Made by a program: the position numbers and the translations under genes
Notes under the pieces: model-generated
The model's input: only the letters and a program-made list of their open reading frames with translations
The model's database searches: none
Told to the model about the DNA's origin: nothing
From: Semisulcospira habei
Lineage: Eukaryota > Mollusca > Gastropoda > Semisulcospiridae
Direction: 5' to 3'
Assembly: GCA_036245525.1 (NCBI GenBank)
Contig: BTPG01000004.1
Location: forward strand, 156,338,046-156,402,045
Length of the DNA: 64,000 nucleotides
Part shown: in pieces, positions 42,909 to 55,700 of the stretch
Position numbering within the stretch: position 1 is the stretch's first letter
Layout of the letters: every line of letters starts with the position of its first letter

Positions 42909-44524
42909 ATGGAAAATATCAAAAAACCGAAACTGGCACCAAAGCGGCACATAGCCGCCGACATTGTCATTGAGAACGATAGTGACTCTGACTGTGAGGA
43001 AGCGACACCTCAGGCATCAGCCGCCTGGCCTCGCTTTCTCATTATCCACAGCAAAGTCAAAGAGAAGCCTGTTTCCAAGCTGCACCCTTTCCTGGTAGGG
43101 GAGACCCTCAGGAGCCGTGTTGGCAGGCCTGAGGCCCAGCGCCTCAGGTCTGGTGACTTGCTGGTAGAGTGCCGCACCCGGGCACACTCCAATGGGCTAC
43201 TGAGGCTCTCCTCCATCGGAGACACTCCAGTGGAGGTCACTCCCCACAAAACAATGAATTCCTCTAGAGGAGTGATTAAAGATCAAGCATTGGCCGAACT
43301 ATCTGAAGATGAACTTGTACGGAACCTTAAGTCACAGGGGGTGACCTACGTCAGGCGCTTCATTTCCAAACGAGGTGGTAGGGAGATCCGTCTCCCTACC
43401 ATCATCGACCTGTGCGACATTTTAGCCTGACATATTTTTAAGGTATATTTACATCATGTCTTAAGACCTTTCTTTTAGTCTGGCTGACCAGATTTTTACC
43501 CTTCCCGCCGTGAGATGGCCTTAGTTGCCTGCTCGGCGTTAAACCCAAATAACTAACTAACTAACTCCCTACCATCATCCTGACGTTTGGCACCCCCACA
43601 GCTCCTACTACCATCTGGGGAGGTTACTACTCCCTAAAAGTGAAAAAGTACGTCCCTCTCCCCCTCCAGTGCTTTAAGTGCCAAAAGTATGGCCATGGGC
43701 AGAAGACATGCCGTCAGGCAGAGCCTCTATGCGCCCATTGCACTAAGCCCGGACACTCTGCTGAGTCCTGCACAGCCATCCCCCTGTGTGTGAATTGCCA
43801 GGGGGCGCATATGGCTTGGGACAAGAAGTGCCCTCGTTGGATCTCCAAGTGCAGGATTCAGCAGGTGCGTGTGGAGAAGGGGCTGTCCTTTGCGGACGCC
43901 AAAAAACTGGTTGATGGACCTGGTGCAGCTGAGGCTGCGCCAAACTCAAATAACAACTTTGTGTATACTTTCAGTGCTGCGGTGGCAGGCAAGCGCCCCA
44001 CCAAAGACTTCTCTTGTCAAACCCCAACTTCTTGGTTGGGGGCGGAGCCTCGGATCCTCTCGCCCCTGGAGAGTAACCCTCCTCCGGTGATGACGAGGAG
44101 CCAGGGAACGCAGAGGGCGGACGCTACCGGTCCGGTGGCACCACCTTCTGCTGCTCCTAAGCCTCAGCCCCCACCCAAACCTGCTAGTTTGTCAACGCCA
44201 AAGGTTTCTGGCTCTGGTCAGCCTTCTAAGGCCGCTAACTCTAGCGGCAGGACCGCTGCCCAGGACCAGAAGTCTAAAAAATCTATGGGACCGCCGTGCG
44301 CACGGGCCCAGAAAGGGAACACTGATGTCCCCCTTCAAAACAAATATGCTGCATTGGAGGAGCAGATGGAGGGAGTGGAAGTTGCCGATGCTGCGGCAGC
44401 TCCACCCCCTTCATCTCCGAAGAACCAGAGGAGGCCCGGGAGCCGGCCCCCCTCTGTTTCTCCAACTCCTTCCAAGGCAAAGGAAAAAGGGGGGAAAAAC
44501 TCTGCACCCCCAGATAAGACATAA
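42909..44524 (+). pseudogene. LINE copy 4 ORF1, interrupted
   Basis: The N-terminal 166 codons (42,909-43,406) and the C-terminal part with all zinc knuckles (43,580-44,524) are each open; the 3'-end LINE copy at 43,407-43,565 plus its target duplication separates them. Removing these would restore a frame like copy 2. Confidence 0.9.
43407..43565 (+). mobile_element. 159-bp 3'-end copy of the same LINE, inside LINE copy 4
   Basis: Starts in the 3' UTR (ACCTGTGCGACATTTTAGCC) and ends in the (TAAC)n tail; duplication TCCCTACCATCATC (43,393-43,406 and 43,566-43,579). Self-into-self insertion, so the family was active after copy 4 had landed. Confidence 0.92.
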
Positions 44525-44526
44525 TC

Positions 44527-47500
44527 ATGGACTCTCTGCTTCAGTGGAATTGTCGTGGTTTTCAAGCTAACTTTGAGGAATTACGTCTTTTAGTCAAGTG
44601 CTATAACCCCTCAGTAATATCTCTTCAGGAGACTTACCTGAAGACTTCTGACCCTGTGTCCTTTAATGGTTTTAACGTTATACATAAAGGCTCTGATTCG
44701 GAGAGGCGCTCGGGTGGAGTGGCTCTTCTCATTAGTAGCCAAATTTTATGTAGCCCCGTTAGCATCGACACCTGTCTTCAGGCTGTCGCAGCTCGGGTTA
44801 CCTTGAAGAAGACCATAACCATATGCAGTATTTACCTGCCACCATCCCTGCGGGTTTGTAGTAATGATTTTTTTAATTTAGTTCATCAACTGCCCCCTCC
44901 CTTTATTCTCATGGGGGATTTTAACGGTCACGCTCACCTTTGGGGTAGTGACCACTATGATGGCAGAGGTCAGATGTTAGAAGATGTTTTTTCTCAACTT
45001 AACCTGTGTGTCTTTAACGATGGTTCACCTACATACTCTAACCCAGGTTCAGGATCTAGTTCTGTTCTAGACCTCACTGTGTGTGACCCTTCTCTCATGC
45101 TGGACTTGACTGGAAGGTTCACGATGACCTGTGTGGTAGTGACCACTTCCCAGTAGTCCTGTCATCGGTCAGCTGTGGGGAGGATCCGCCGGTGGGGCGC
45201 TGGAATCTTAAGAAAGCTAACTGGCCTCTGTTCGCCTCCCTCTGTCAGTCTCGTATTACAGAGGAGGTGGTCATGTCATCTGAAGAACCTATTTCTTCTT
45301 TTACTACTATTTCGTTGGACGTAGCGGGTGAAACCATCCGTAAAACTTCCGCATCAGTCCCTGGAAAGCCGAGAGTACCATGGTTCAACGAAGAGTGCCG
45401 CAAGGCCCAAATAGCGCGCAAATCTGCTCAGCGACGTGCTTTCCGTAATCCGTCGCAAGTGAATATTTTAACCTTTAAAAGACAGAGGGCGAAAGCCCGT
45501 TACATTTTTAAACGTGAACGCCGTGCTTCCTGGAGACGCTTCGTCTCATCTTTAACTTCTCGGACTCCGTCCCAGAAAGTATGGAAGGCTGTTCGGATAA
45601 TCAGGGGCAGGGTCATTTTCCGCCGTCTTGGCGCCAGGCTGTGGTTGTACCGATCCCCAAGCCGGGTAAGGATCCTTCCGACCCGGGCAACTACCGGCCT
45701 ATCGCTTTGACATCATGTTTATGTAAAACTATCGAGCGCCTGGTCAACGCTCGCCTGGTGTGGCATCTTGAGTCACAGGGTCTCCTCACAGACCTCCAGT
45801 GCGGTTTCCGGCGCTTCCGTAGTACAACTGACCATTTAGTCCGCTTTGAATCATTTATTCAAGATTCTTTTGTCAACAAGCAGCATGTCTATGCAATTTT
45901 CTTCGATCTTGAGAAGGCGTATGACACTACCTGGAAGTATGGCATAATGTCTGACTTGTTGGACATGGGTTTTAAAGGGCACCTGCCCGTTTTTATTCAC
46001 AATTATTTGACTAACCGGTCGTTACATGTCCGTGTGGGCTCCACCCTCTCCGACTCCTTTGAACAGGAGATGGGTGTCCCACAGGGCAGCATTCTATCTC
46101 CTGTTTTATTTAGTATTAAAATTAATAACATTGTAAAGGCCTTCAAGGATGATTCTGAATGCTCTTTGTTTGTTGACGACTTTGCTTTGTGCGCACGTGG
46201 TCGAGGACTTGCGTCCCTTGGGAGGCGCTTGCAGCTGTGCGTTGATCGCATCCAGCGGTGGGTGTCTCTCAATGGATTCAAGTTCTCGCCCTCCAAGACT
46301 GTTTGTGTGCATTTTACTAACCAGACGAAATTTTTTCCAGAACCTAGCCTGAGCATTGCTGGAGTGCCAATTAAGGTGTCCGAGGAGGCAAAGTTTCTGG
46401 GGGTCATTTTTGACAAAAGACTTACCTTCCGCAGCCATATTAATTACCTTAGAACCTCTTGTCAGAAGGCTCTCGACATTCTTCGTGTCGTCGGTCGTAC
46501 TGACTGAGGTGCGGACCGTACTGTCTTACTTCGTCTGTACCGGGCCCTTCTTCAGTCCAAACTGGATTACGGCTCTGTGGTGTATGGCTCAGCTTCCAAG
46601 TCTGTGCTACAGCGTCTGAACACAATTCACCATCAGGGTCTGCGGATATGTCTTGGGGCCTTCAGGACGTCTCCAGTTCCTAGTCTGTATGCCGAGGCAG
46701 GGGAGCCTTCTCTCAAGCTCCGCCGCATCCGCCTCATGCTCAGCTACGTTCTGAAACTGAAGGCCCATCCAGACAATCCTGCCTATGATTGTGTTTTTAA
46801 ACCATCGTTTGCAGAGATTTACGATACCCATCCGGCCGGGAGCTGTCCGTCCACTTTCTTTCCGTGTCCGACCTCATCTGCAGGCGGGCGGATTGGACCT
46901 GGACAGAGTTTCGGAATCCCTGCAACACATCACTCCACCTTGGCTCTTACCAGTTCCTGACATATTGCTGGACTTGACTGCGCACAAGAAAGACTCTACT
47001 CCACCAGCCATAGACCAACAGAGCCTCAATGAACTGCTTTCAATTTTTCCTGGCTATTGTCGCATCTATACCGATGGGTCAAAGTCTGAGAATGGGAGAG
47101 TGGCTGCGGCCGCAGTGTCCTCTCGCCATCCTAGACGCCCATTTAAGCACCGCCTCCCAGACCACTCATCTGTATTTAGTGCGGAACTGCAGGCGGTTCT
47201 GCTGGCACTCAGGGATGCTTATCGATCTAGAGAAAGGAACTTCCTGATTCTGTCTGACTCTCTTTCTGCCCTGCAGGCCCTTCAGGGCACGGGAAATGAC
47301 CACCCACTGCTGGTGCAGATCAGAGAGCTCCACGCAGACTTGATGAAGGAATATTATGATATCATTTTTATTTGGGTGCCAGGGCATGTGGGCATCAAAG
47401 GCAACAGGATCGCAGATTCTGCTGCCAACGATGCCCGCAGTGACCCTGTCCCTGACACACAGACTGTTTATAGTGATTTTAGACATGTGGCTAGTGCGTA

Positions 47501-47870
47501 CATAGCCCGTGAGTGGCAGTCCGAGTGGGACAAAGAGGAAGCTAACAAGCTGTATGAAGCCCTTCCTAAGTTGTCCGACGGTCTACCTTATCGCTGCGGC
47601 AGCCGCCGTGAGGAGACTGTCCTGGCTCGGCTCCACATCGGCCACACGTATGTTACGCACTCTTATTTACTTAAACAGGAGGAGCGTCCATGGTGTTATG
47701 CCTGCGACGAGCAGTACTCTGTTCAACACTTTTTGTTGTCTTGTGCTGATCTAATCGACACAAGGTATAAACATTTCACGGCAGACTCCTTGAAGGTTTT
47801 GTTCCAGGATGTGCCCCCGGACAAGATCTTCAGTTTTCTGAGAGAGTGCCATATTTTTAATAAGATTTGA
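44527..47870 (+). pseudogene. LINE copy 4 ORF2, deleted and frameshifted
   Basis: Endonuclease blocks up to VCDPSLMLD; 1-bp loss at about 45,108; 45,192-45,600 open; about 350 bp deleted at 45,611 (compare copy 3, about 37,860-38,210), removing the linker before the RT; RT with SLFVDDFALC; TGA for TGG at about 46,505; 4-bp CCGG duplication at about 46,833; RNase H and Cys/His tail open to 47,870. Non-functional. Confidence 0.85.
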
Positions 47871-48108
47871 GCGTTTATAGATTATGATGTTTCTATTATT
47901 TTGACCTTTTTGAGAGTCTTCCGACGTTTTCTTTAAAGACCTGTGCGACATTTTAGCCTGACATATTTTTAAGGTATATTTACATCATGTCTTAAGACCT
48001 TTCTTTTAGTCTGGCTGACCAGATTTTTACCCTTCCCGCCGTGAGATGGCCTTAGTTGCCTGCTCGGCGTTAAACCCAAATAACTAACTAACTCAACATC
48101 AGTCCGTG

Positions 48109-49316
48109 GGTTATTTACGAGACTGCTCGACGCCGTGATGGCCTACTTCCACCAGCGTTCCCTGAGCCCGGCCTGCAATTACTTGGACGACCTTCTACTG
48201 CGCAACTTGGTTTCCGCAGCGCTCCAGACGGACAGAGATGCCCTGCTTTCCCTTCTGCGTCGTCTCGGTTTCCTACTCAATTTGGGAAAATCAGATCTTT
48301 CTCCCTCTCGACGGTTTCTACATCTGGGGATAGAATTCCTGACCGACCTCAACCTTGTCCGCCTGCCTCTGGCCAGGCGGCAGAAGATCGTCGACTTAGC
48401 GACTTCGATGGAGATGGGATCCTCCTTCACCGCCAGGTTCTGGCTTCAACTCCTGGGCCTCCTCAGTGCGGCTGTGGACCTGCTTCCCTTGGGCAGACTT
48501 TATGCTCGGCCTCTCCAGCTACATCTCCTTCTTCACTGGCGACCCTCCTCGGGCGCTCTGTCGGATCTAGTACCAGTCACTCCTCTGGCTCGTCCTCACC
48601 TCGAGAGGTGGGCGGATCTCGCTTGGCTGGCTTCGGGGGTGCCCCTACACTCCCCGCCGCCACGGTGGTCTCTGTACAGATGCGAGCCAGGCCGGCTGGG
48701 GTGCGCACCTGTTACCGGATTTTCTCTCGGCCTCGGGCGTTTGGCCTCGGGAGCTGTTAGGGAAACACATCAACTGGCTGGAGCTGAAGGCAGTTGGGTT
48801 GGCACTCGACGTTTGGCAGGAGACCTTGGCCAATCAGGAAGTCCTCGTGCTCTCCGACAACTCGATGGTGGTGGCTTACATACAGAATCAGGGGGGCACT
48901 CACTCGCCCTCCCTGTGCATTCTACTGTACCACCTTCTCCTCTGGTGCAGGGATCAGGGCATTACTCTACGAGCCCGCCACATCCCCGGCCACCTCAACG
49001 TGATTGCGGACGCCCTGTCTCGACGCGGACAGTTGCTCCACACGGAGTGGTCCCTACGCCCGGATATTTTTCACCTGATCTGCTCTCACTGGGAAACGCC
49101 GCTGGTGGATCTGTTTGCCACCAGATGGAACAACCAGCTCCCGGTCTACGTCTCTCCAGTCCCGGATCCGCTCGCTTGGGCAGTGGACGCGCTCGCCATC
49201 CCTTGGGACGGCCTGATTGCTTACGCCTACCCCCCGTCAGTCCTCATTTCGAAGGTGCTGTGGAAGCTTCTAGGATGCTCGGCGGTCCTTTTGCTGGTGG
49301 CCCCCTTGAACTGGAC
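48109..49316 (+). pseudogene. DIRS B reverse transcriptase C-terminal part and RNase H
   Basis: Continues from 42,263: LFTRLLDAVMAYFHQ, NYLDDLLLRN (catalytic YLDD, about 48,178), FLLNLGKSDLSPSRRFLHLG (thumb), then, after a frameshift near 48,610, RNase H with TDASQAGWGAHLLP, INWLELKAVGLALDVW, VLVLSDNSMVVAYIQNQ and NVIADALSRRGQLLHTEW, i.e. all four D-E-D-D residues. PLVDLFATRWNNQLPVY and AWAVDALAIPWDGLIAYAYP are DIRS-specific. It is cut at LLLVAPLNWT by the insertion at 49,317 and resumes at 56,332. Confidence 0.82.
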
Positions 49317-49843
49317 TGTGATGAAGCTCTATGCTTGTGCATAGTGCTCGCACAGTAGGATTAGTACGGTACGGTTTCTGTTAACGGTTTGTTGGTGCCA
49401 GTAGTCCGTGTGGCACTAGACGCACAGGAAATCTGTAAGACATGGTTAGCACGGGATTTTTAGTGAGTTCTAGGTGGAAGCTGTGACTGTCAGAGGTCTA
49501 GATCGGTAGTGCGGGCTGTCTTGTCGTATGGAACGGTTGTGTTTGAGTTACCTAGCCCGCATTCCAAGACTCTGAAGCCTAGATTTCAGGTATGTTTCTA
49601 TAAACGTAGTACTGATAGTTGTTTAGTTAAAGACAGTATGCGTGGTAAGATTAATGTGGTTGTATAGCGGTGTTCCGGTTTGGTTTAGTTATAGTATGTT
49701 TAGAATGCGGTGAAGTAACCGGTGTTTTTGTATACAGTTGTTTACCGAGTTAGATGACTAAAGGAATATGAAGTGTGTATGTCTAAGCCGCTATGAAGAT
49801 AGTACGTGGATGGGTAAGCATAGTCTTTTCCAGGGTATAGAGT
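49317..49843. other. Left flank of the CR1 within the TG...CA insertion, no gene
   Basis: Non-coding; no repeat or ORF recognised. Confidence 0.4.
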
Positions 49844-50139
49844 AATCAATGAATCAATGAATCAATGAATCTTTATTTTACAACGGTAAAGATATTAACA
49901 ATGCCAGAGGCAATGTCATTTTTCAAATCTGCCGTTGCTACATCTACAAACACAACAATTACATTACATTAATACATGTATAGGACGAACGCCTACGGTG
50001 TGTTGGGGGAGTTGGAGCAATGGTAAGGGAAAAAAAAAAAAAAAGAGCAACAACACAGCAGCACTATACATACACAGCAGTAGAATGGGTACATTACTAA
50101 CAATGATATCTACGTATAGAAAGCAAAGCTTGAAGATAG

Positions 50140-52641
50140 TTATGGCTGCGAAGATAAATGTTCAAATAGACTTTTCTTGAAACATGATACTGTTGGAGTG
50201 GTCTTCGTGTGGGATGGAAGGGAATTCCACAAAGTCGCCCCCGAGAATGCTAGACTGGTTTTAAATAAGTCTATTCTGGTTTTGGGTACTACATATAGGC
50301 TTTTTGTATCGCCATAGCGGGACTGTGACCGGACTAGCAGCTGGGTTAGATATTCCGGAGTGTTGTCATTCCGAATCTTAAAAAGGAGAACACCTTTGTT
50401 GAATGCAAACTGCTTTTTGAGAGAAAGAAGTCCCGCTTTGTAAATCTTATCATCCGTTGTCAAAGTAGGATCAGGTAAAATTAATTTCGCTGCTCTTCTG
50501 TGTAAGGAGTTCAGTCTTTTTAAATGTACATCTCTGCAGCCATCCCACACCGTCGAAGCATAATTAATGTGGGACTGAATATGTGCATAATAAAATAATT
50601 TTCTGGTTTCAAAGTCAGTGAAGTGCTTCAGTTTGGACAGCATGAAAATGTTTCTTGAAACAGTTTTACACACTTTATGTGTGTGTGCCTGCCATTTGAG
50701 CTGATCATCTATGATAATTCCAAGGAGGCGGTGTTCAGACACTTGCTCAATAGAATTGCCTTCGAAGGACAAATCAAGTGAAAGGGGGCTTAATTGGTGT
50801 TTTTGGCGTGTCGCAATTACCATTGACTTGGTTTTTGCTGGATGGATACTCATCGAATTACGTTCACACCAGGCGGACACCTCATCAGGGCTCTGTTGTA
50901 AGTCATCTGCAACCACATTAAGGTTTTTATTTGCCGTGTGGATTGACGTATCGTCAGCAAACAAGTCACATTCGACAGATTCTGACTTTAGGTGAAGAGG
51001 CAGATCGTTGATGTATAAACAAAATAGAAGAGGGCCTAACACTGACCCTTGAGGTACTCCAAACTTAACCTCCTTCACTTCAGAGTGTGATCCATTAACT
51101 ACAACCTTTTGCTTTCTTCCCTTTAGATATGAACTAAAGAAGGAAACTGCTGAGACGTTTTTTAAATAATGACTAAGTTTGCTTATCAGAGTGTCATGGT
51201 TAACCAGGTCAAACGCCTTCTTAAAGTCAAGGTAAATAACACCCGTCAGTTGCGAATTGTTTACGTTAGATAACCACTTATCTGCAAGTCTGCTTAGCGC
51301 TGTATGACAGGAATACTTCGGACGAAACCCAGACTGGAAGGGATGAAGCATATTATTTGTCTCTAAATACTGAGACAAATGTTTGTGTACATGTCGCTCG
51401 AGAGGTTTGCTTAACACGGACAGTAACGAAATCGGTCTATAATTATTCAGATTTCCCCTGTCCTTGGATTTCGGTAGTGGAATTACTTTTGCAAGTTTAA
51501 GCTGTGTAGGAAATACACACTGATGGAGACATAGGTTGTAAATGTATGTCAGCGATTCAACAATGTAAGGTAGGGATAGTTTCAGAACTTTAGGATTTAT
51601 GTCATCAGGGCCTGATGACTTCTTGTTCGCGAGACTACTTATGAATTTACCTACTTCATGTATTGCAATCGATGGAATGCTAAAAGGAGTCACAGTCTTC
51701 TGATTGCAGTAGTTAATTAAAATATCGAAACGCTTATCATTGACACTTCCTTGTGTTGAAAAAACTTCAGCAACAGACAGGAAGTGATTATTAAACATGT
51801 CAGCGGATAGATCACTAGGGATTACCGTGGATGCACTAGAGCCTCGGGTAAGGGAATTCAGGACGCGCCAAATAGCAGACCCGTCTTTGTTGTTTTTAAT
51901 AGTATTTCTTACAAAGGCTTTTTTCGCTTCGCGTAACATATACTTGACGCGATTACGCTGCTTTTTAAACTCGTCAAACTTCTTTTCTCTCCTGAGGGTG
52001 TTCCTAAACTCCATGGCCTGCATCAGTTCTTTTGTAATCCATGGGGGTAGTACCGCGCTTTTGACACGCCTCTCCCTGAGGGGTGCGTGTTTGTTGAGTA
52101 CCCCAAGGAAAATGCTGTACCATGCAGATAGAGCAACCTCTGGGTCGTTGGACTCGGTTACTGAGTCAAAGCACGCATTACTAAGATCATGTAAAAATGC
52201 GTTTTGGTTAAAATGTTTAAAAGAGCGATATGTTACGGTGATATGACCTTTCTTTTTAGTCTTTGGAATTTGCGCAGCCCATTTACACACTACAGGGAAA
52301 TGATCGCTAATGCTCAAGTCGGGAACAGAAATGTCAGTCACAGATTTAGGGTTATTGGTATAAATATGGTCTATGAGAGTGGATGATGCAGCAGTAATCC
52401 TAGTGGGTGACTGCACCAGCTGCACCAGCCCAAATAAGGAAGATGTTGTTTCCCACGCGGTGTGGGGTTTCAGTAAATTGATATTGAAATCACCCATTAG
52501 AATGATGTCGGTGTTTACTTTACAGACTTTATCTAAGTTACAGGTGAAATGGTCGTACCAACTAAAGTCAGCCGCCTGGTTACGGTACAAGAAGCCTACG
52601 TATGATGGAGCCAAAAAAGGACGCTTTACTTCAATCCACAC
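50140..52641 (-). pseudogene. CR1 ORF2, endonuclease C-terminal part and RT (833 codons open)
   Basis: Endonuclease blocks VGFLYRNQAADFSWYDHF, DIILMGDFNINLL and LSISDHFPVVCKW are present. The RT has LAKVIPLPKSKDRGN, NNYRPISLLSVLSKPLER, FQSGFRPKYSCHTAL, VIYLDFKKAFDLVNHD (motif A), VPQGSVLGPLLFCLYIND, CDLFADDTSIH (catalytic FADD) and HRLLGIIIDDQLKW. The conserved C-terminus LAFSGATLWNSLPSHTK is present. No RNase H, as expected for CR1. The frame opens mid-endonuclease: upstream, ADLERCEC continues it after a frameshift at about 52,640, but the QET block is not found, so the copy is probably inactive. Confidence 0.85.
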
Positions 52642-53519
52642 TCACATCGCTCTAGATCTGCGCTACGACTAGGTGACTGGTGAGACGCAATGCTGTTGCT
52701 GGGAGAGATCTCTTGATCAGAAAGTAGGATCTATGCTCACGAGTCGAGCTCAGCGTGCGCCAACAGTGAACGTGCGGTGGGATTGTAGAACACTAGTCAG
52801 GTACTATGTAAGTGAACACGTAAGGCTACGTAGACATCCTGTCGCTTCGCATGAGCACAGGCATAAACATAACACAAAAGATGTAACTGTCTCACACGAA
52901 CCACACCAAAGTAACAACTCAGACAGTGCAACCGTATAAGAACTACACAAATATTAAACGCATGCATAAACAATAAGCATGCGCGTTTTCACTGCAAACA
53001 AGATAATGTCCAGTTTTGCGCTGATAATGTCAACGAATCTGCACAATCTATACCACAGAGCCAGCGGAAAAGACTATTTTCCACTCGCCCAGCGGTTTGA
53101 GTGCAGAGGTTTTAAGTGACCTCTGATTCTTAGTATAGATGTGGCACAGCGCACAAACTAAGTCACGCGTTGCGCTTTTCAATAATTAAGTCACAATCAC
53201 GTAAGACCTGTGACTTTATCATATGGATAGTGCCTTGTACTTGTACACCAAAACCTGTGGACAATGTCATTAGCAACACAGCCTGCAACAGTCACCACTG
53301 GCCAACAATCTAATCTTGTCAAGAGGCATGACCGTGCACACACACTAACGACATAAAAAGGCAAAATGAAATGTTCCGATAGGAAAAGTCTGATGATAGT
53401 CACAAACTATAATCAAGTGTCGAGTCGTAATATGAGATAAAGGCACCGTTCAAACTTCCATATGTAACGCGGTTAACGTCTCTTCGTGTGCACACTAACA
53501 TTACATAATTATCAGATAG

Positions 53520-53768
53520 TCATAAGCAACGCGCATGCGCGCCGCGTATGAGTAACCAGTAATTACTATTTCGGATTTTATCAAGACAAATGAGGGGTAT
53601 AGATATTGGATTATTACCAGAGAGTCACGTGCAGCGCTCATGCTCGCTGCAAATGAGTAACCGATAATTAGTATTTCCGATTATCAAGGCTAAGGGATAG
53701 TGTATCGGATACTCACAAGCAACGCTCACACGCATTACAAGTGATTAGCCGACAATTAGTACTTCGGT
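53520..53768 (-). repeat. ~110-bp diverged tandem repeats at the CR1 ORF1 3' end
   Basis: Three diverged units, each with an AAGCAACGC-like block, then GAGTAACC and AATTAGTATTTCCG-like blocks (about 53,522, 53,627 and 53,715). Confidence 0.55.
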
Positions 53769-55626
53769 AGAAAAGGCAGCAGTAGTTGGGCGATGATCTG
53801 CATGGCCTGGGCTGAATCGTGGCTAGGGTGCCCGTTATTCCTGATTGTTCCCACCCTCGGGGGCTTGTGGCGGGCGCAGCAAACGGGTGACCGGCGGGTG
53901 CGTACCCACTAGCCTGCGGCATGCTGGGGAAGTCCACTTGTGACGCGATGTGCGGCCTGGCGTGTCCTTGGTCAGCGAAATGTGAAGGGGCGTGGCCAGA
54001 CGAGTGGTTGTATGGTCGCGCTGGGGCCGGGCCGTGGTGTGACGTCATTAAGGGCCCGCCATGACCCTGCTCACGTTCGTGGAGAGAACCGGGACCGGTG
54101 TGGGGGTTGTATCGGTTTCGGCGTGCCAGTTCTTGATATTTGGGAAAATGACCGACGCCCCGGGGAGAAGCGTCATGATGGCTGTCCTGGCGATGATAGT
54201 TTCTGGGCTGCCTACTGCCACTGACTTGTCGGTTTTCACCTGCCTCAGGTGTGTTGTGGGGGCGGCGTAGAGCACCTGCCTCAGGTGTGTTTTGGGGGCG
54301 GCGTGGAGCACCCGCAAAGCGGATGTTCATGGCTAGTTTCATGGCACCGACAGGACTGGGGTGAATGCCATCCTGGTACAGCTTTTTCCTTGGGGCTCCG
54401 TTGGCTGTGAGGAAGGTGGGGGTGTTGTCGATGAACAGAATTTTCATCTGATCACAGGCCTCCCTAAGGGCATCATTAGATTCGGAGGCGGGGGCGAAGA
54501 GGGGGTGGTTTTGACCTCTCGGGGGCATGATTGAAGAGGCCTGAATACGGGATTTGGGGAAGACGGAGAAATGGAGGCGGATGAGGTGCATCCATGCCTG
54601 CTTGGTGACGGGGCCCTGCTGTCTGCAACTGTTGATGCCGACGTGGAATGTCACCAGGCGAATGTGTGGCATCGTTGGCTGTTCACGGAGCCACTCAGCG
54701 AGTTCACTGACGCTCAGCCCCGACACAGACAGATTCTGTACCTTTACTCAGTCAACAGACATCCTCTGCGCGTCAACCCATTTCAGAACCGAGTCGCCGA
54801 TAAGTAAACGATCGACATCAGTTTTGACGGTCTGGGCTCGCAGGTTGCACAACGGGGTGCTCGAAGAGGAATTCGAGCGGCCTTGGCTGAATTCACGGGA
54901 GTCCTTGGCGGCGTTAGCTGTGGTGGCATCACCGGCATCGACATCATCACCAGAGTTGTGCTGCTTCTTGCCAGCACCAATACCGGCACCAGAGTCCTGC
55001 TGTTTCTCGCCGCCTTCAGACAGGACAGCGAACATATTTTTCACTGTGATGTCAGGGTGTGGTGTGTGCTGAACATTACAGCTAGGAGACAGCGAATGGA
55101 CGGATGGTGATGAATTGTTTGAGGGACGCGCAGTATGAGCCGTGGGAGTAGCGGCAGGAGCCGGATTGGCATGTAGTTCTGCGGCTGGGGTTAGCGCCTT
55201 TACCTGCCGTTTGATCTCGTGGAGCTTACTAGCATGGCTGTCTCTGGAGGAGGTCAGCTGGTTCACGCGATCAGCGAGCCCTTGCTGTTTCTTCGTCACA
55301 GGCTCTAGTGACGAGTTGATGGCCTCTGTGACGAATTTGTCGGTGGCTCTGGAGCAGTTTTTTATTTTTACGTCGCTGTCTTGGGCGTGGGTGTCGAGCT
55401 GCGCCTGTAGGTCGTATATAGCGGCACAGCGGGATTTCAGCTCTGACAGCTCCCTGCGTGTTTCCTCCAAAGCGGCTGTCAGAGTGTGGATGGTGGCCGA
55501 GTTAATCTCCAGCTGTTTCTGCATCTGGAGCATGCACGCTGGATTGGTGACACTAGAGGTGAGGGGAGTGATACAATCAGGGCGCTTCGTGACCTGATCA
55601 GGCGTGTTGACAGTAAGGTATAGCAA
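53713..55626 (-). pseudogene. CR1 ORF1, coiled coil plus SGNH/GDSL esterase domain, one frameshift
   Basis: The N-terminal frame (55,626-54,748) carries a predicted coiled coil (LQMQKQLEINSATIHTLTAA through about residue 130), a Ser/Pro/Asn-rich linker and RLLIGDSVLKWVD, the esterase GDS block with the nucleophile Ser. The second frame (54,726-53,713) continues with VTFHVGINSC (block III position) and KLYQDGIHPSPVGAMKLA (Asp/His block V). CR1 ORF1 esterases of this kind are known and are thought to bind or process lipids or to aid particle formation. The shift at about 54,740 breaks it. The Arg/Pro/Gly-rich C-terminus contains a repeat of RRPQNTPEAGALRRPHNTPE. Confidence 0.8.
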
Positions 55627-55700
55627 GAGTGTCTGTTTCCAGATAGTGACAGATATGGGGGTGTTACGGAAGTAGACAGTTTATGAAGCACGTGTGTGTG

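Larger units (their letters stand above)
42264..48092 (+). mobile_element. I/Nimb-like LINE, copy 4, with a nested 3'-end copy
   Basis: Both ends present; target duplication TCAACATCAGTCCGTGG (42,248-42,264 and 48,093-48,109), whose last G is shared with the first base of the element. ORF1 is split by a 159-bp 3'-end copy of the same LINE. ORF2 has an internal deletion of about 350 bp and a nonsense codon. Confidence 0.9.
49844..55700 (-). mobile_element. CR1-type LINE, minus strand
   Basis: The minus strand has ORF1 with an SGNH-esterase domain (55,626-about 53,713), ORF2 with endonuclease and RT (about 52,700-50,140), and a 3' tail of (ATTCATTG)n at 49,844-49,871, the octamer-type tail of CR1. 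The 5' border is approximate; it may extend towards 55,790. ORF1 has a frameshift and the N-terminal part of the endonuclease is degenerate. Confidence 0.82.
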
